Shown here piece by piece: positions 34,585 through 45,961 of a stretch of DNA of 64,000 bases. Origin of the DNA: Rubrimonas cliftonensis. GTDB taxonomy: Bacteria; Pseudomonadota; Alphaproteobacteria; Rhodobacterales; Rhodobacteraceae. The DNA lies in NCBI RefSeq assembly GCF_900107585.1, contig NZ_FNQM01000003.1:310001-374000 (forward strand). Direction: 5' to 3'. The translations under genes were made by a program, and so were the position numbers. Position 1 is the stretch's first letter. Every line of letters begins with the position of its first letter. The notes below the pieces were generated by a model. That model did not search any database and was not told the origin of the DNA. It saw only the letters and a program-made list of their open reading frames with translations.

Positions 34585-35622
34585 TCATGCCCCGTCGAAG
34601 AGCCCCGGCGGCTGCGTCGCCCGCCCCGGCTGGGGCAGGCCCATATGCGTCCAGGCGCGGTGAGCGAGCATCCGCCCCCGCGGCGTACGCTGGATGAAGC
34701 CCTGCTGCAGGAGGTAGGGCTCGATCACCTCCTCCACGGCGTCGCGCGCCTCGGACAGCGCGGCGGCGATGGTCTCCACGCCCACCGGCCCGCCCTCGTA
34801 GGCCTCGGCGATCAGCCTCAGATAGCGCCTGTCGGCGGCGTCGAGCCCGGCTGCGTCCACGCCGAGCCGGGTCAGCGCGCGGTCGGCCAGCGGACGGGTG
34901 ATGGTCCCGTCGCCCTCCATCACGGCGAAATCGGCCACGCGCCGCAGCAACCGCCCCGCGACGCGGGGCGTGCCGCGCGCGCGGCGGGCGATCTCCGCCG
35001 CCCCCGCGGGGTCGGCCGGGGTGCGCATCAGCGCCGCGCCGCGGGTGACGATGCGCGTCAGCTCGGCCTCGTCGTAGAACTCCAGCCGCACCGGGATGCC
35101 GAAGCGGTCGCGCAGCGGCGTCGTCAGCAGGCCCATGCGCGTCGTCGCGCCCACCAGCGTGAAGGGGGCGAGGTCGATGCGCACCGAACGCGCGCCCGGC
35201 CCCTCCCCGATCACGAGGTCGAGCGCGAAATCCTCAAGCGCGGGATACAGGATCTCCTCCACGGCCGGGTTGAGCCGGTGGATCTCGTCGATGAACAGGA
35301 CATCGCGCGGTTCGAGATTGGTGAGGATCGCCGCAAGGTCGCCGGCGCGCGCGATCACCGGGCCCGACGTCATGCGGAAGCCGACCCCGAGCTCGCGCGA
35401 CATGATCTGCGCCAGCGTCGTCTTGCCAAGGCCGGGCGGCCCGTGCAGCAGCACATGGTCGAGCGCCTCGCCGCGCTGGCGGGCTGCGCCGACGAAGACG
35501 CGGAGGTTGGCCTTGGCGGCCTCCTGCCCGATGAAGGCGTCGAGCGTCTCCGGGCGCAGGGCGCGGTCGGCGCCGTCGCCTTCCTGCGGCGCCGGGCGCA
35601 GCAGCGGGTCGGGCGTCGTCAT
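34585..35622 (-). CDS. ruvB: RuvB Holliday-junction branch-migration helicase
   Basis: This 345-residue AAA+ ATPase has [14 protein letters not shown]-loop GPPGLGKTT, Walker [11 protein letters not shown], sensor [20 protein letters not shown] and a C-terminal winged helix ([12 protein letters not shown]). RuvB hexamers drive branch migration of Holliday junctions loaded by RuvA. It is the third gene of ruvC-ruvA-ruvB, 55 bp after ruvA. The length and all key motifs are normal. Confidence 0.98.
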   Translation of the reverse strand: MTTPDPLLRPAPQEGDGADRALRPETLDAFIGQEAAKANLRVFVGAARQRGEALDHVLLHGPPGLGKTTLAQIMSRELGVGFRMTSGPVIARAGDLAAILTNLEPRDVLFIDEIHRLNPAVEEILYPALEDFALDLVIGEGPGARSVRIDLAPFTLVGATTRMGLLTTPLRDRFGIPVRLEFYDEAELTRIVTRGAALMRTPADPAGAAEIARRARGTPRVAGRLLRRVADFAVMEGDGTITRPLADRALTRLGVDAAGLDAADRRYLRLIAEAYEGGPVGVETIAAALSEARDAVEEVIEPYLLQQGFIQRTPRGRMLAHRAWTHMGLPQPGRATQPPGLFDGA

Positions 35623-35677
35623 GGGTTCGGCCCGTCAGGCGCAGGGCGCGCGGCGACGGCCGTCCCGGAGGAGGCGC

Positions 35678-36373
35678 TCACGCCCCGCTCCCCGGCGCCA
35701 GCGCGCGCAGCGCCGCCCGGATGAGCGCCGAGGGCGCCGCGCCGGCGTCCGCCTCCTGCGCCGCCAGCACGGCGCCGGCGGCCTCGCTCTGCCCGTAGCC
35801 GAGGTTCATGAGCGCCGAAATCGCGTCGGCGCGCGCGTCCGCCGCGCCCTCGTCGGCGCCGGCTGCGGCCGGATGAGGCGCCGCCGAAACCTCGCCCGTA
35901 GATGCGGGCGCGGACTGCGGCGCGACGCCGTGGGCCTGCGCCGGGCGAGACGCCGCCGCGCCCAGCGCCATGACGACGGGCGCCTTGTCCCGAAGTTCGG
36001 CGACGATGCGCGCGGCGAGCTTGGGCCCGACGCCCGGCGCGCCGCGCACCGCCGAGATGTCGCCCAGCGCGATGGCGCGCCCCGTCGCCTCCGGCCCCAG
36101 CGCGCCGAGGATCGCGAGCGAGACCCGCGCGCCCACGCCCTGCACCGAGGTCAGGAGTCGGTGCCACTCGCGCTCGGCCAGCGTCGTGAAGCCGTAGAGC
36201 GTCAGCGCGTCCTCGCGCACCAGAAGCTCGGTGTAGAGCGCGCCGACGCCGCCCGGCGCCAGCCCGCGCAGGGTCCGCCGCGAGCAGTAGACGACGTAGC
36301 CGACGCCCGCCGCCTCGATCAGCGCATGGTCCTCGGCGACATAGTCCACCCGGCCGGTGATCTTGCCGATCAT
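35678..36373 (-). CDS. ruvA: RuvA Holliday-junction DNA-binding protein
   Basis: This 231-residue protein has an OB-fold N-terminus ([12 protein letters not shown]), two helix-hairpin-helix motifs ([17 protein letters not shown] and [17 protein letters not shown]) and the C-terminal RuvB-contact domain ([12 protein letters not shown]). An Ala/Pro-rich linker (about residues 135-175) is somewhat longer than in E. coli. It binds the four-way junction as a tetramer and recruits RuvB. ATGA overlap with the ruvC stop shows operon coupling. Confidence 0.97.
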   Translation of the reverse strand: MIGKITGRVDYVAEDHALIEAAGVGYVVYCSRRTLRGLAPGGVGALYTELLVREDALTLYGFTTLAEREWHRLLTSVQGVGARVSLAILGALGPEATGRAIALGDISAVRGAPGVGPKLAARIVAELRDKAPVVMALGAAASRPAQAHGVAPQSAPASTGEVSAAPHPAAAGADEGAADARADAISALMNLGYGQSEAAGAVLAAQEADAGAAPSALIRAALRALAPGSGA

Positions 36374-36873
36374 CGCGCCGCCTCCGCGAGCCGGGCCGCG
36401 AGGCGGTCGCCGGGCGCGCGATGGGCGCAGGTCACGGCGATGGCGAGCGCGTCCCAGGCGTCATGGGCCTCGGCCCGCGCGCCGGGCAGCAGGCGCGCGA
36501 CCATCATCGCCATCTGCGCCTTGTCGGCGCGTCCCACCCCGGTCACGGCCTTCTTGATCTCGTTCGGCGCATATTCCGACACCGGCAGCCCCGCCTGCGC
36601 CAGCACCAGCAGCGCGACGCCGCGCGCCTGCCCGAGCAGCAGCGCGCCGGCGGGGTCGGCGTTGACGAAGGTGCGCTCGATGGCGCCGGCGTCCGGCGCA
36701 TGGGCGGCGACCGCGGCGGCGAGGCCCTCGTGCAGTCGCGCGAGACGCACCGCGAGATCGCCCGCGCCGCTCTCGCAGACGCCGTTCGCGACGTGTCGCA
36801 GGCGGCCGCCGGCGACGTCGATCACGCCCCAGCCGGCGCGTCTCAACCCCGGATCGACGCCGATGATGCGCAT
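36370..36873 (-). CDS. ruvC: RuvC crossover junction endodeoxyribonuclease
   Basis: This 167-residue resolvase starts [16 protein letters not shown], with catalytic Asp7; AIERTF supplies the Glu, and AHDAWDALA the Asp pair near the C-terminus. It cuts Holliday junctions symmetrically. I chose the ATG at 36871-36873, which has GGGAG upstream and begins at the conserved first strand, over an ATG five codons earlier. It is the first gene of the ruvCAB operon. Confidence 0.96.
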   Translation of the reverse strand: MRIIGVDPGLRRAGWGVIDVAGGRLRHVANGVCESGAGDLAVRLARLHEGLAAAVAAHAPDAGAIERTFVNADPAGALLLGQARGVALLVLAQAGLPVSEYAPNEIKKAVTGVGRADKAQMAMMVARLLPGARAEAHDAWDALAIAVTCAHRAPGDRLAARLAEAAR

Positions 36874-37042
36874 GAGCGGCTCCCGCAAGCGGCCGGCGCC
36901 CGAAAACGCCCCTGAAATCAGCTAGCACGAAGCAGGAACAGGCGCCAGCGCCGTGACGCTCCAATGTCGCGCCGCAGGTGCGAAGCGTCGCTTTCAGTCG
37001 AAAGCAGTCGATCGGCTAGGTGTTTGTAAAAACAAAGTAAAA

Positions 37043-37063
37043 GCCATGCGTGCAGCGCATGGC
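37043..37063. repeat. Hairpin next to an A-rich tract upstream of the DUF1127 gene
   Basis: GCCATGCG and CGCATGGC (8 bp) enclose TGCAG. An A-rich run precedes it on the plus strand, so on the minus strand it reads as hairpin plus T-tract, an intrinsic-terminator shape. No minus-strand gene ends nearby except prmA, 400 bp away, so an operator or 5'-UTR structure for the DUF1127 gene is equally possible. Confidence 0.45.
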
Positions 37064-37151
37064 GCCCCTGCTTCCGGGCCGCTTGTGCGGCGCCTGCGAA
37101 ATGGGCATCTGCTGCACGAACAGTAGCAGCGCCAATTCAGTGGAGTGCGCC

Positions 37152-37394
37152 ATGGACATGATCAAGCCCCCCGCCGCCCCCTTCGGCGCCATCACCGTCT
37201 ATGGTCTGGTGCTGCGCATCGAGACCGCCTTCGCGGCCGTGTTCGGCCTCGCGAGAGCGGTTCGGCGCGCCGCCCAGCTGGCGGCGACGCGGCGACGGCT
37301 GGCGGCGCTCAGCCCGGAGATGCGTCGCGACATCGGCGTGTCCGACGATCTCGAGGCGGAGATCGCGCGCCTCGCGCGCCGCCACCGCCCCTGA
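37152..37394 (+). CDS. DUF1127-domain small protein
   Basis: This 80-residue protein has a C-terminal RRRLAALSPEMRRDIGVSD segment, the DUF1127 (YjiS-like) motif of Arg-rich small proteins in alphaproteobacteria. Some DUF1127 proteins affect RNA turnover and phosphate or stress responses; the role of this one is unknown. The ATG at 37152 has GGAG 6 bp upstream. It is monocistronic, with a terminator-like hairpin after it. Confidence 0.75.
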   Translation: MDMIKPPAAPFGAITVYGLVLRIETAFAAVFGLARAVRRAAQLAATRRRLAALSPEMRRDIGVSDDLEAEIARLARRHRP

Positions 37395-37422
37395 CGCCGT
37401 CACGCCATCCCGACTGCCGAAG

Positions 37423-37449
37423 GGCCGTCCGCGCATCGTGCGGGCGGCC
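37423..37449. terminator. Terminator-like hairpin between the DUF1127 gene and prmA
   Basis: GGCCGTCCGC pairs with GCGGGCGGCC (one T-G wobble) around a 7-base loop, between two converging genes. Only a short TT follows. Confidence 0.55.
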
Positions 37450-37459
37450 TTCCCGCGCA

Positions 37460-38326
37460 TCACAGGCGGCGGAGCGTGAGCGTCGTCCACTCCCCGATGC
37501 GCCGTCGCGCCACCCGCGCGAAGCCGTGCGCGCGGTAGCTCGCCTGCACGGCGGGCGCCTGGCGCGTCAACAGTCCTGACAGCACGACATGGCCGCCCGG
37601 TGCGCAGCGCGCCGCCATCTGCGGGGCGAGCCTGCGCAGCGGCCGCGCCAGGATGTTGGCGCAGATCACGTCGAAGCGCGGGCCGCGGCCGAGAGCGGGA
37701 TGACGGAACCCCGGCGCCGTGACGATGCGCAGCCAAGGCCCCACCACGTTGGCGCGCGCATTGGCGCGGGCCGTCGAAGTGGCGACCGGGTCGATGTCGG
37801 ACGCGACGACGGGGACGCGCCAGATCTTCGCCGCAGCCATCGCCAGCACGCCGGTGCCGCAGCCGACATCCGCCGCGCGCCGCGGCCGCGGCGCGATGCG
37901 AGCAAGATCCTGCAGGGCCAGCAGGCAGCCGACGGTCGTCGCATGGTGGCCGGTGCCGAACGCCATGGCGGCCTCGATCACCAGGGCGATGGTCGGCGCC
38001 GACGGCGCGGGGTCGTGCGGGCCGTGGACGGTGATGCGCCCGGCCTCGACCGGCGAAAGCTCGCGCCGCACATGGGCCACCCAGTCGGTGTCCGGCAGCT
38101 TCGACACCGCGAAGGGCGCCGCGCCATGCGCCGCCGCGAGCAGGGCCAGCGTCACGTCGTCGGGCTTCTCGGTGAAATAGCCGCCCACCTCCCAGCGCCC
38201 CGAGCCGTCCTCGATCTCGAAGACGCCGACGCCGGCGGCGGCCGGACGAACCGCTTCGAGCGCTTCGCCGAGCGCCTCGGCATGCGCCCGATCGCCGAGC
38301 GTGGTCAGGGCCGTCCAGGTCGTCAT
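37460..38326 (-). CDS. prmA: Ribosomal protein L11 methyltransferase
   Basis: This 288-residue protein has the PrmA two-part layout: an N-terminal substrate-recognition region (DWVAHVRRELSPVEAG) and a C-terminal SAM fold with AFGTGHHATT, the motif DVGCGTGVLAMAAAK, and VICANILARPL in place of the usual NILA box. It trimethylates L11. I chose the ATG at 38324-38326, with GGAGAAG upstream. It is transcribed divergently from the chemotaxis receptor. Confidence 0.92.
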   Translation of the reverse strand: MTTWTALTTLGDRAHAEALGEALEAVRPAAAGVGVFEIEDGSGRWEVGGYFTEKPDDVTLALLAAAHGAAPFAVSKLPDTDWVAHVRRELSPVEAGRITVHGPHDPAPSAPTIALVIEAAMAFGTGHHATTVGCLLALQDLARIAPRPRRAADVGCGTGVLAMAAAKIWRVPVVASDIDPVATSTARANARANVVGPWLRIVTAPGFRHPALGRGPRFDVICANILARPLRRLAPQMAARCAPGGHVVLSGLLTRQAPAVQASYRAHGFARVARRRIGEWTTLTLRRL

Positions 38327-38519
38327 GCGCTTCTCCGACGTCGCCATGCGCGGGAATAGCGCGCCGCCGGCTCGCCGCCAAGGCGACGACATCCCTAATC
38401 GTCTTTAATCATACCGCATTAATCGATCAAAAATCTTGAACACGCAATGTCCGCGCGTTTGCGGAGAGTGTGGTCGGGCGTGCCGCTGTCGACTTGCACC
38501 TTATGGAGATGTGCCCGTT

Positions 38520-40430
38520 ATGCGCCTGACCCTACGTCTTCAATTGACGCTTCTGCTCGTTTTGCTGACCGCCGCCACCGCCTTCACTGCGCGGTTGAAC
38601 TGGGAGGCTCGGGAGAGCGCTCACGCCAGCCTCGACACGATCTACGCCGATCGCGTCGTCCCGCTGCGCGACCTCAAGAACATCGCTGACGCCTACGCCG
38701 TGGACGTCGTCGATCTCACGCACAAGGTGCTCGACGACCTCTTTACATGGGAGGCGGCCGTCGACGCACTCGACAGGTCGAAGGCGGAGATTCACCGGCT
38801 CTGGAACGGCTACGTCGCGACGGACCTGACGGCGCAGGAGACGCAACTGGTCGACGCCGCGCGACCGCTCATGGCCGACGCCGACGCCGCGATGGCCGAC
38901 CTGCGCGCGATGCTGCTCGCCCGCGACGCCGCGGGCCTCGCGACTTTCCGGCGCGAGGCGCTCTATCAGAAGATCGACCCCATCTCGACGGCGATCGGCA
39001 ACCTCGTCGCGTTGCAGGTCACGGAAGTCGAACGGGTGTACGGGCTCGCAGACGCTGCGCTCGACGCAGCGCACCAGCGCGGGATGCAGATGCTCGGGCT
39101 GACCACCTTCGCGACGGTCGTCAGCTTCCTGATCGTGTTTTTCAGTGTCACCGGCCCCATCAACCGCCTGACCGGCGCGATGAAGGCGCTGGCGGCGGGC
39201 GCGCTGGAGACGAAGACGCCCAGCCTGGGCAAGCGCAACGAGATCGGCGACATGGCCGCGAGCGTGGAGGTCTTCAAGCGCGCGATGGTCGACCTGCGGG
39301 ACTCGACGGACGCGAGAGAGCGGGCCGAGGCCGCTGCGCGCGCGGAGCGGGCCGAGCTGATGACGCGGCTCGGGGCCTCGGTCGGCGAGGCCGTGGACGC
39401 CGCGTCGCGCGGCGACTTTTCCCATCGGGCGTCGACCGACTTCGCCGACGCCGAGCTGAACCTGCTCGCCGAGGCCGTGAACCGCCTGCTCTCCGCCGCG
39501 GCCGACGGCGTGAACGCAGCCAACGGCGCCATGCGGGCCGTCGCCTCCGGCGATCTCCAGGCCGAGATGCGCGGCGAGTTCCGCGGCGCCTTCGCGGAGC
39601 TGCAATCGGCGGTGACGGAGACGGTCTCGCGGCTGCGCGAGACGATCAACGCCATCCGCCAGACCAGCGGCGAGATCGACGCCGACGCCATCGCGATCAA
39701 CGACGGCGCGCAGTCGCTCTCTTCGCGGGCCGAGACGCAGGCGGCCTCCCTGGAGGAGCTCGCCGCGACCATGGAGGAGATGTCGGCCACCGTGAAGACC
39801 AACGCCGACAACGCCGCCATCGCGCGCCGGCTGGTCGGGGAGACCGCGCAGCAGGCCGACACCGGCGCGAGCGTGATGCGGGAGGCCGTCGACACGATGG
39901 CGGAGATCGACGCGGGCGCGAAGCGCATCGCCGAGATCGTCACGATCATCGACGGCTTCGCCTTCCAGACCAACCTGCTGGCGCTCAACGCCGCCGTCGA
40001 GGCCGCCCGCGCCGGCGAGGCGGGGCGCGGCTTCGCTGTCGTGGCCGGCGAAGTCCGCATGCTCGCCCAGCGCTCGGGCGACGCGGCGTCGGAGATCCGC
40101 GCACTCATCAACGCCAGCAACGAGCAGGTGGCGCAGGGCGTGACGCGGGTTCAGGAGACGGGCAAGGCGCTCGACGCCATCCTGGGGTCGATACATCGCG
40201 TGGCGGAGACGATGGAGGCGATCTCGGACGCCAGCCGGGAGCAGGCCCTCGGCGTGGGAGAGATCGCGTCGACCCTCTCGCAGCTCGACGCCGCGACCCA
40301 GCAGAACGCCGCCATGGCCGACACCAGCGCCAACACCGCCGCGGCCCTGCGCGACCGCAGCCAGCGCCTGACCGAACTCATGGCGTTCTTCGCGGCGAAG
40401 CACGCCGAGAGGGCGCGCAGAGCCGCCTGA
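38520..40430 (+). CDS. Methyl-accepting chemotaxis protein
   Basis: This 636-residue receptor has TM1 at about 8-28 ([14 protein letters not shown]), a four-helix-bundle periplasmic region with [21 protein letters not shown] (4HB_MCP type), TM2 at about 195-215 and HAMP ([18 protein letters not shown]). A second HAMP-like/helical stretch follows, then the signalling domain with the hairpin tip [30 protein letters not shown]. It transmits ligand binding to CheW/CheA. The region upstream (38393-38450) is AT-rich and probably holds its promoter. No other chemotaxis genes are adjacent. Confidence 0.95.
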   Translation: MRLTLRLQLTLLLVLLTAATAFTARLNWEARESAHASLDTIYADRVVPLRDLKNIADAYAVDVVDLTHKVLDDLFTWEAAVDALDRSKAEIHRLWNGYVATDLTAQETQLVDAARPLMADADAAMADLRAMLLARDAAGLATFRREALYQKIDPISTAIGNLVALQVTEVERVYGLADAALDAAHQRGMQMLGLTTFATVVSFLIVFFSVTGPINRLTGAMKALAAGALETKTPSLGKRNEIGDMAASVEVFKRAMVDLRDSTDARERAEAAARAERAELMTRLGASVGEAVDAASRGDFSHRASTDFADAELNLLAEAVNRLLSAAADGVNAANGAMRAVASGDLQAEMRGEFRGAFAELQSAVTETVSRLRETINAIRQTSGEIDADAIAINDGAQSLSSRAETQAASLEELAATMEEMSATVKTNADNAAIARRLVGETAQQADTGASVMREAVDTMAEIDAGAKRIAEIVTIIDGFAFQTNLLALNAAVEAARAGEAGRGFAVVAGEVRMLAQRSGDAASEIRALINASNEQVAQGVTRVQETGKALDAILGSIHRVAETMEAISDASREQALGVGEIASTLSQLDAATQQNAAMADTSANTAAALRDRSQRLTELMAFFAAKHAERARRAA

Positions 40431-40466
40431 ACCCGGCCGCGAAGGCGCAGGCGATCCAAAAAAGAA

Positions 40467-40490
40467 GCCGGCGCTCCTACGAGCGCCGGC
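40467..40490 (-). terminator. Rho-independent terminator of the Bax-inhibitor-1 family gene
   Basis: A 10-bp perfect stem (GCCGGCGCTC with GAGCGCCGGC) and 4-base loop are followed, on the minus strand, by TTCTTTTTT. It lies 45 bp after the stop of the minus-strand gene and may also help stop the convergent receptor transcript. Confidence 0.85.
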
Positions 40491-40534
40491 TCATCTCGTC
40501 GGTCAGGCCGAGCGCGGATCGCCCGGCGCAGCGG

Positions 40535-41320
40535 TCACTCGCGGGACTGGCCCATGAAGCTCAGCAGGAACATGAACATGTTGAGAAAGTTCAGGTAGAG
40601 GCTGAGCGCGCCCGAGATGGCGGCGGCGCTCATCATCTGCGCGCCGGCGCCCATGTTGGACATCTGCACATATTCAGACTTCAGACGCTGCGTGTCATAG
40701 GCGGTCAGGCCGGCGAAGATCAGGATGCCGAGCACCGAGATCGCGAACTGCAGCGCGCCGGAGCCGATGAAGATGTTGAGCAGCGAGGCCACCACGAGGC
40801 CGATCACGCCCATGATCAGGAACGAACCCATCGCCGACAGGTCGCGCTTGGTCGTGTAGCCGTAGAGGCTGAGGCCGAGGAAGGCGATGGCCGTCGCGAA
40901 GAAGGTCTGCGCGATGGAGATGCCGGTGTAGATCGCGAAGATCGACGAGATCGACAGGCCCATCAGCGCGGCGAAGGCCCAGAACACCATCTGCGCCGTG
41001 GCCGGCTGCATCCGGTGCACCATGGCGCCGAACGCGAAGACGACGCCGAGCGGGGCGAGCATCACGACCCAGCGCAGCGGCGAGAAGAAGATCGCCTCGA
41101 TCATCGAAGCGGGAATGATCGCCGTCTCCGCGGGCACGCCCGCGCGCGCCGCGCTGAGCACGGCGTAAAGATCCTGGCCGAACACGTAGGCCACCGCTCC
41201 CGTGACGAGCATCGCGATGCCCATCAGCGAGTAGATGGAGTTCATATGGGCGCGCAGGCCCGCATCGATCTGCTGGGCGTAGGCGCCGTCGCGGCGAACC
41301 GCGGTCTGGTAGTCTGCCAT
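40535..41320 (-). CDS. Bax inhibitor-1/YccA family inner-membrane protein
   Basis: This 261-residue protein has about seven membrane segments and the family landmarks HMNSIYSLMGIAMLVTGAVAY near the N-terminus, SSIFAIYTG, and FAGLTAYDTQRLK at the C-terminal half, whose Asp is the conserved pH-sensing residue. YccA-type members interact with the FtsH protease; TMBIM-type members leak Ca2+. I chose the ATG at 41318-41320, with AGGAC upstream. A strong terminator follows. Confidence 0.93.
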   Translation of the reverse strand: MADYQTAVRRDGAYAQQIDAGLRAHMNSIYSLMGIAMLVTGAVAYVFGQDLYAVLSAARAGVPAETAIIPASMIEAIFFSPLRWVVMLAPLGVVFAFGAMVHRMQPATAQMVFWAFAALMGLSISSIFAIYTGISIAQTFFATAIAFLGLSLYGYTTKRDLSAMGSFLIMGVIGLVVASLLNIFIGSGALQFAISVLGILIFAGLTAYDTQRLKSEYVQMSNMGAGAQMMSAAAISGALSLYLNFLNMFMFLLSFMGQSRE

Positions 41321-41433
41321 GCGTCCTCTCATTTTTTATCGCATCCGAGCGCTGCGGAGCGAACCCCCCGAAGCTATCCTGGCGAATATCGGCGTGAAGC
41401 GATGCGCTTTCAACTGCGCACGCGCAATCCCGA

Positions 41434-41457
41434 CGGTTTTTGTTCCGAACAAAACCG
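41434..41457. repeat. Dyad GTTC-GAAC structure after the FtsX-type permease gene
   Basis: CGGTTTTTGTTC and GAACAAAACCG are inverted arms around one C, with a single T bulge. It is 8 bp past the permease stop, so a terminator or mRNA-stabilizing hairpin is likely. It also contains GTTCCGAAC, but this does not match the alphaproteobacterial LexA box (direct GTTC repeats). Confidence 0.45.
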
Positions 41458-41464
41458 CGAAAAG

Positions 41465-44022
41465 CTACTCTCTCGCCCGCAGAACGCGAGCCGGCCGCGC
41501 CGATAGCGGCCCCCAGGCGAAGGCGAGACCGGCGAGCAGGCTCGCCAGCGCGCCCCCGACGACGACCGCCAGCGCCGACGCGGCCGAGAAGCTGAAGGCG
41601 GCGTCCATCACGAAGACGATCACGGCCCAGGCTGCAAGCGCCCCGAACGCCAGCGCCACCACGCCCGCCGCCGCGCCGGTCAGGCCCGCCCGCAGCGCGA
41701 AGCTCGCCAGGATGCGCCCCCGCGCCGCGCCGAGCGTCTTGAGCACCGCGGCCTCGTAGGTGCGCCGCCGCGCCCCCGCCGCCGCGGCGCCGATCAGCAC
41801 GACGAGCCCGGTCAGCAGCGTGACGCCCGCTCCCCAGCGGGCCGCCGCGGCAAGCTGGCCGAGACCGTCGGAGACCCGCGTGATCGCGTCTCGCACCGAG
41901 ACGGCGGTGACGTTGGCGAACGCGCCTCCCACGGCGCGCAGCAGCGCCCCTTCCGCCTCGCGCGGCGCGTAGACGGTGGCGATGTGGGTGTGCGGCGCCC
42001 CCTGGAAGGCGCCCGGATCGAGGATCATCAGGAAGTTGATGCCCATGTCGCGGAAGTCCACGCGCCGGAAGTTGGCGACAGTCGCGGTGATCTCGCGGCC
42101 CAGCACGTTGACGGTGATCGTGTCGCCCAGCTCCAGACCAAGCTGCCGGCCATGTTCGTCGGAGAACGAGACCAGCGGCGGGCCGGCGTAGTCCGCCGCC
42201 CACCACGCGCCCTCGGTCAGCTCCGCGCCCTCGGGCCGCGCCGCCGCATAGCTGACGCCGCGATCGCCGCGCAGCACCCATGCGGCGTCCGGGTCGATCT
42301 CGGCCTCCGCCGCCGGCACGCCGTCGAGCCGCGTGACCACGCCGCGGAGCATCGGCGCAGTCTCGACGCTATCGACGCGCTCGCGCTCGACCGTCTCGAG
42401 AAACCGGCCAAGCTGGTCGTTCTGGATGTCCACGAAGAAGAACGCCGGGCTGCGGCTCGGCAACTCGTCGGCGACGAGCTGGCGCAGGTTGTGGTCGACC
42501 TGCCCGATGGCGGCGAGGACCGTCAGGCCCAGCCCCAGCGAAAGCGCCGCGCCGACCGTCTCGCCGCCGGGCCCGGCGAGCGAGGCGAGCGCCAGCCTGA
42601 GCGCCGGCCGGCCCCGCATGGCGCGACGGCGCGCGCCCCAGAGCGCGGCGCGGCGCAGGCCCTGGGCGGCAAGCCACAGCACGACAAGCGCGGCGATTGC
42701 GCCGGCGGCGAACCAGGCCGCAAAGAGCCAGGCGCCCGAGAGCGCCACCGCCGAGCCCACCAGCAGCGCCGCCAGCGCCGCGATGGCCAGCAGGTCGCGC
42801 GTCGCCGGCCAGCCCTTCAGCGGGTCCGCCACGTCGCGGAACAGCGCCGCCGCGCGCACCTCCCGCGCCCGCGCCAGCGGCCAGAGCGCGAAGGCCAGCG
42901 CCGTCAGCACGCCGTAGAGCGCCGCCTCCAGCATCGGGCGCGCATAGATCGAGAAAAGCGCCGGCACCGGCAGGCTGTCGGCGAAGATCGGCCCGATCAG
43001 GGCCGGCCCGACGCCGCCGAGGAGCAGCCCGATGGCCACGCCGAGCGCCGCCAGCGCGCCGATCTGGGCCAGATAGACCGCGAAGATGGTCCGCCCCGTC
43101 GCGCCGAGCGTCTTGAGCGTCGCGATGGTGGCGGTCTTCTCGTCGAGATAGCTGCGCACCGCCGCCGCGACGCCCACCCCGCCGACGGCGAGCGCCGCAA
43201 GCCCCACGAGGATCAGGAACGCGCCGATCCGATCCACGAAGCGCTGGACGCCGGGCGCCGGGTCGGACCGGTCGCGCCACCGGGCGCCGGCGTCTGGAAA
43301 ATCCTGCGCGAAGGCGCGGCCCAGCGCCGCCGGGTCGTCTCCCGGCGCCAGCGCCAGCCGCACCTCGGTCTCGTAGAGCGAGCCCGGCGACAGAAGCTGC
43401 GAGCCCTCCAGCGCCTCGGTCAGCACGAGGGTGCGCGGCCCGAGGCCCAGACCGCCCGCCGCGGCGTCGGGCACGCGGTCGATCGCCGCGCGCAGCTCGT
43501 AGGTCTGCGCGCCGAGCCGCACGGCGTCGCCCACCGCAACGCCGAGGCGCTCGATCAGCAGCGGCTCCAGCGCCACGCCCCAACGGCCGTCGCGCTCGCC
43601 GAGCGCCTCCTCCAGCGCCATCGGCGGCGAAAGCTCCACGGCCCCGACGAGGGGATAGGCGGCGTCCACCGAACGCACCTGCGTCAGGCCGCGCTCGACC
43701 TGCCCGGTCAGCGGGCTGTCGGCGACGACCATCGAGCGGAAGTCCACCGTCTCCGACACCGCCTGCGTGCGGGCGTGGAGCCATGCGCGCTCGGCGGGCT
43801 CCGGGAAGCGGTAGGTGAACTCCACCTCGGCGTCGCCGCCGAGGATCGCCCTGCCCTCCCGCGCGAGCCCCTCGGAGATCGCGAGCCGGACCGAGCCGAC
43901 GGCGGCCACCGCGGCGACGCCCAGCGCGAGGCAGGCGAGGAAGACGTAGAACCCCTTCACGCCGCCGCGCAGCTCGCGCAGCGCGAAGCGCAGCGGAACC
44001 GGCAGCCGCGCCATGAGCGCGC

Positions 44023-44026
<4 letters not shown>
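41465..44026 (-). CDS. FtsX-like ABC permease (YbbP family)
   Basis: This is an 853-residue membrane protein with ten or so helices in the YbbP layout: two MacB/FtsX modules around large periplasmic loops. Landmarks are LRFALRELRGGVKGFYVFLACLALGV at the N-terminus, DEKTATIATLKTLGATGRTI, and YEAAVLKTLGAARGRIL in the second module. With the YbbA ATPase it forms a mechanotransmission-type exporter/lipoprotein-handling complex, possibly coupled to the adjacent esterase. ATGA overlap with the ATPase gene shows one operon. Confidence 0.9.
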
Positions 44027-44730
<704 letters not shown>

Positions 44731-44782
44731 GGGCCTCTTCCGCGCTGGGGTCGCTGCGCTGCGATATGGCGCCGCGGCTCCG

Positions 44783-45409
44783 ATGCGCAACCTCGCCGCC
44801 GGGCTGCTGGCCGCGATGGCGCTGGCTGGCGCGGCGGCGGCGGAGATGCGGGTGGTCGCCCTCGGCGACAGCCTCACGCATGGCTACGGCCTGCCGCCGG
44901 CCGACGGCTTCGTTCCGCAGCTGGAGGCGTGGCTGCGCCGTAACGGGGCGGAGGACGTGACCGTGGTCAACGCCGGCGTCTCGGGCGACACCACCGCCGG
45001 CGGGCTCGCGCGGCTGGAGTGGTCGCTCGGCGACGGCGCCGACGCGCTGATCGTGGAGCTCGGCGGCAACGACCTGCTGCGCGGAATCGACCCGGCGGCC
45101 TCGCGCGCCAATCTCGAAGCGATCCTGCGCAAGGCCGGCGCGCGCGGACTGCCCGTCCTGCTCTCGGGGCTGGAGGCGCCGGGCAACTACGGCCCCGACT
45201 ACAAGCGCGCCTTCGACGCGATGTATCCCGAACTCGCCGAGGAGTACGGCGCGCTGCTCGACCCGTCCTTTCTCGAGGGCGTGCAGGATGACCGCAGCCT
45301 CTGGCAGTCGGACGGCATCCACCCCAACGCCGAGGGCGTGACGGTCATCGTCGAGCGCATCGGGCCGCTGGTGCTGGAGCTGGTGGAGCAGGCGCGCGAG
45401 GACGGCTGA
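44783..45409 (+). CDS. tesA: Secreted GDSL arylesterase (TesA-like)
   Basis: This 208-residue SGNH hydrolase has a signal peptide MRNLAAGLLAAMALAGAAAA, block I VALGDSLTHGYG (Ser), block III ELGGNDLLRG (Gly, Asn), and the final block DGIHPNAEG (Asp, His). TesA acts in the periplasm on thioesters, esters and lysophospholipids. I chose the ATG at 44783, which begins the signal peptide; an alternative ATG at 44729 would overlap the divergent start. It is followed after 2 bp by thpR. Confidence 0.9.
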   Translation: MRNLAAGLLAAMALAGAAAAEMRVVALGDSLTHGYGLPPADGFVPQLEAWLRRNGAEDVTVVNAGVSGDTTAGGLARLEWSLGDGADALIVELGGNDLLRGIDPAASRANLEAILRKAGARGLPVLLSGLEAPGNYGPDYKRAFDAMYPELAEEYGALLDPSFLEGVQDDRSLWQSDGIHPNAEGVTVIVERIGPLVLELVEQAREDG

Positions 45410-45411
45410 CC

Positions 45412-45957
45412 ATGCTGAGGCTCTTCGCCGCGCTGCCGCTGCCGGCGTCGGCGACGGACCGGCTGGAGGCGCTGCGGAAGGGGCTGCCGGGGCGACGCCC
45501 CGACGCCTCGGACATGCACCTGACGCTCGCGTTCTTCGGAGAGATCGACGAGGCGCAGGCGGCCGACCTGCACGCCGCGCTCGGCGCGGTCAGCGCGCCG
45601 GGCTTCGCGTTCTGGCTGGACGGCGCGGGCGCGTTCGGCGGCGCGAAGCCGCGGGCGATCTACGCCGCGGTGCGGCCGGAGCCGGCGCTCACGCATCTGC
45701 ACGAGAAAGTGACCCAAGCGGCGCGTTCGGCCGGCCTGCGCATCGACGCGCGGCGCTTCGTGCCGCATGTGACGCTGGCGCGCATGAAGCCCGGCGAGAT
45801 GACGTCGGCGGAGGCCGCGAAGGCGCTGGGGGCGCGGGCGGCCTTCCTCGCCGGTCCGGTGGCGGCGGAGGCGTTTTGCCTCTACCGCTCCGATCTTGGG
45901 CGCCGCGGGCCGCGCTACGAGGAACTGGCGCGGTATCCGCTGCGGACGGCGGCGTGA
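45412..45957 (+). CDS. thpR: RNA 2',3'-cyclic phosphodiesterase
   Basis: This 181-residue 2H phosphoesterase has both His motifs: DMHLTLAFFG (about residues 35-44) and FVPHVTLARM (about 120-129). These enzymes open 2',3'-cyclic phosphates or join tRNA-half analogues to 2'-5' linkages in vitro. It begins 2 bp after the esterase stop, so the two are co-transcribed. The length is normal. Confidence 0.9.
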   Translation: MLRLFAALPLPASATDRLEALRKGLPGRRPDASDMHLTLAFFGEIDEAQAADLHAALGAVSAPGFAFWLDGAGAFGGAKPRAIYAAVRPEPALTHLHEKVTQAARSAGLRIDARRFVPHVTLARMKPGEMTSAEAAKALGARAAFLAGPVAAEAFCLYRSDLGRRGPRYEELARYPLRTAA

Positions 45958-45961
45958 GGCG

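Noticed and set aside
41434-41457. SOS (LexA) box because of GTTC/GAAC
   Set aside because: Alphaproteobacterial LexA sites are direct GTTC-N7-GTTC repeats, and the position is after a gene rather than before one.
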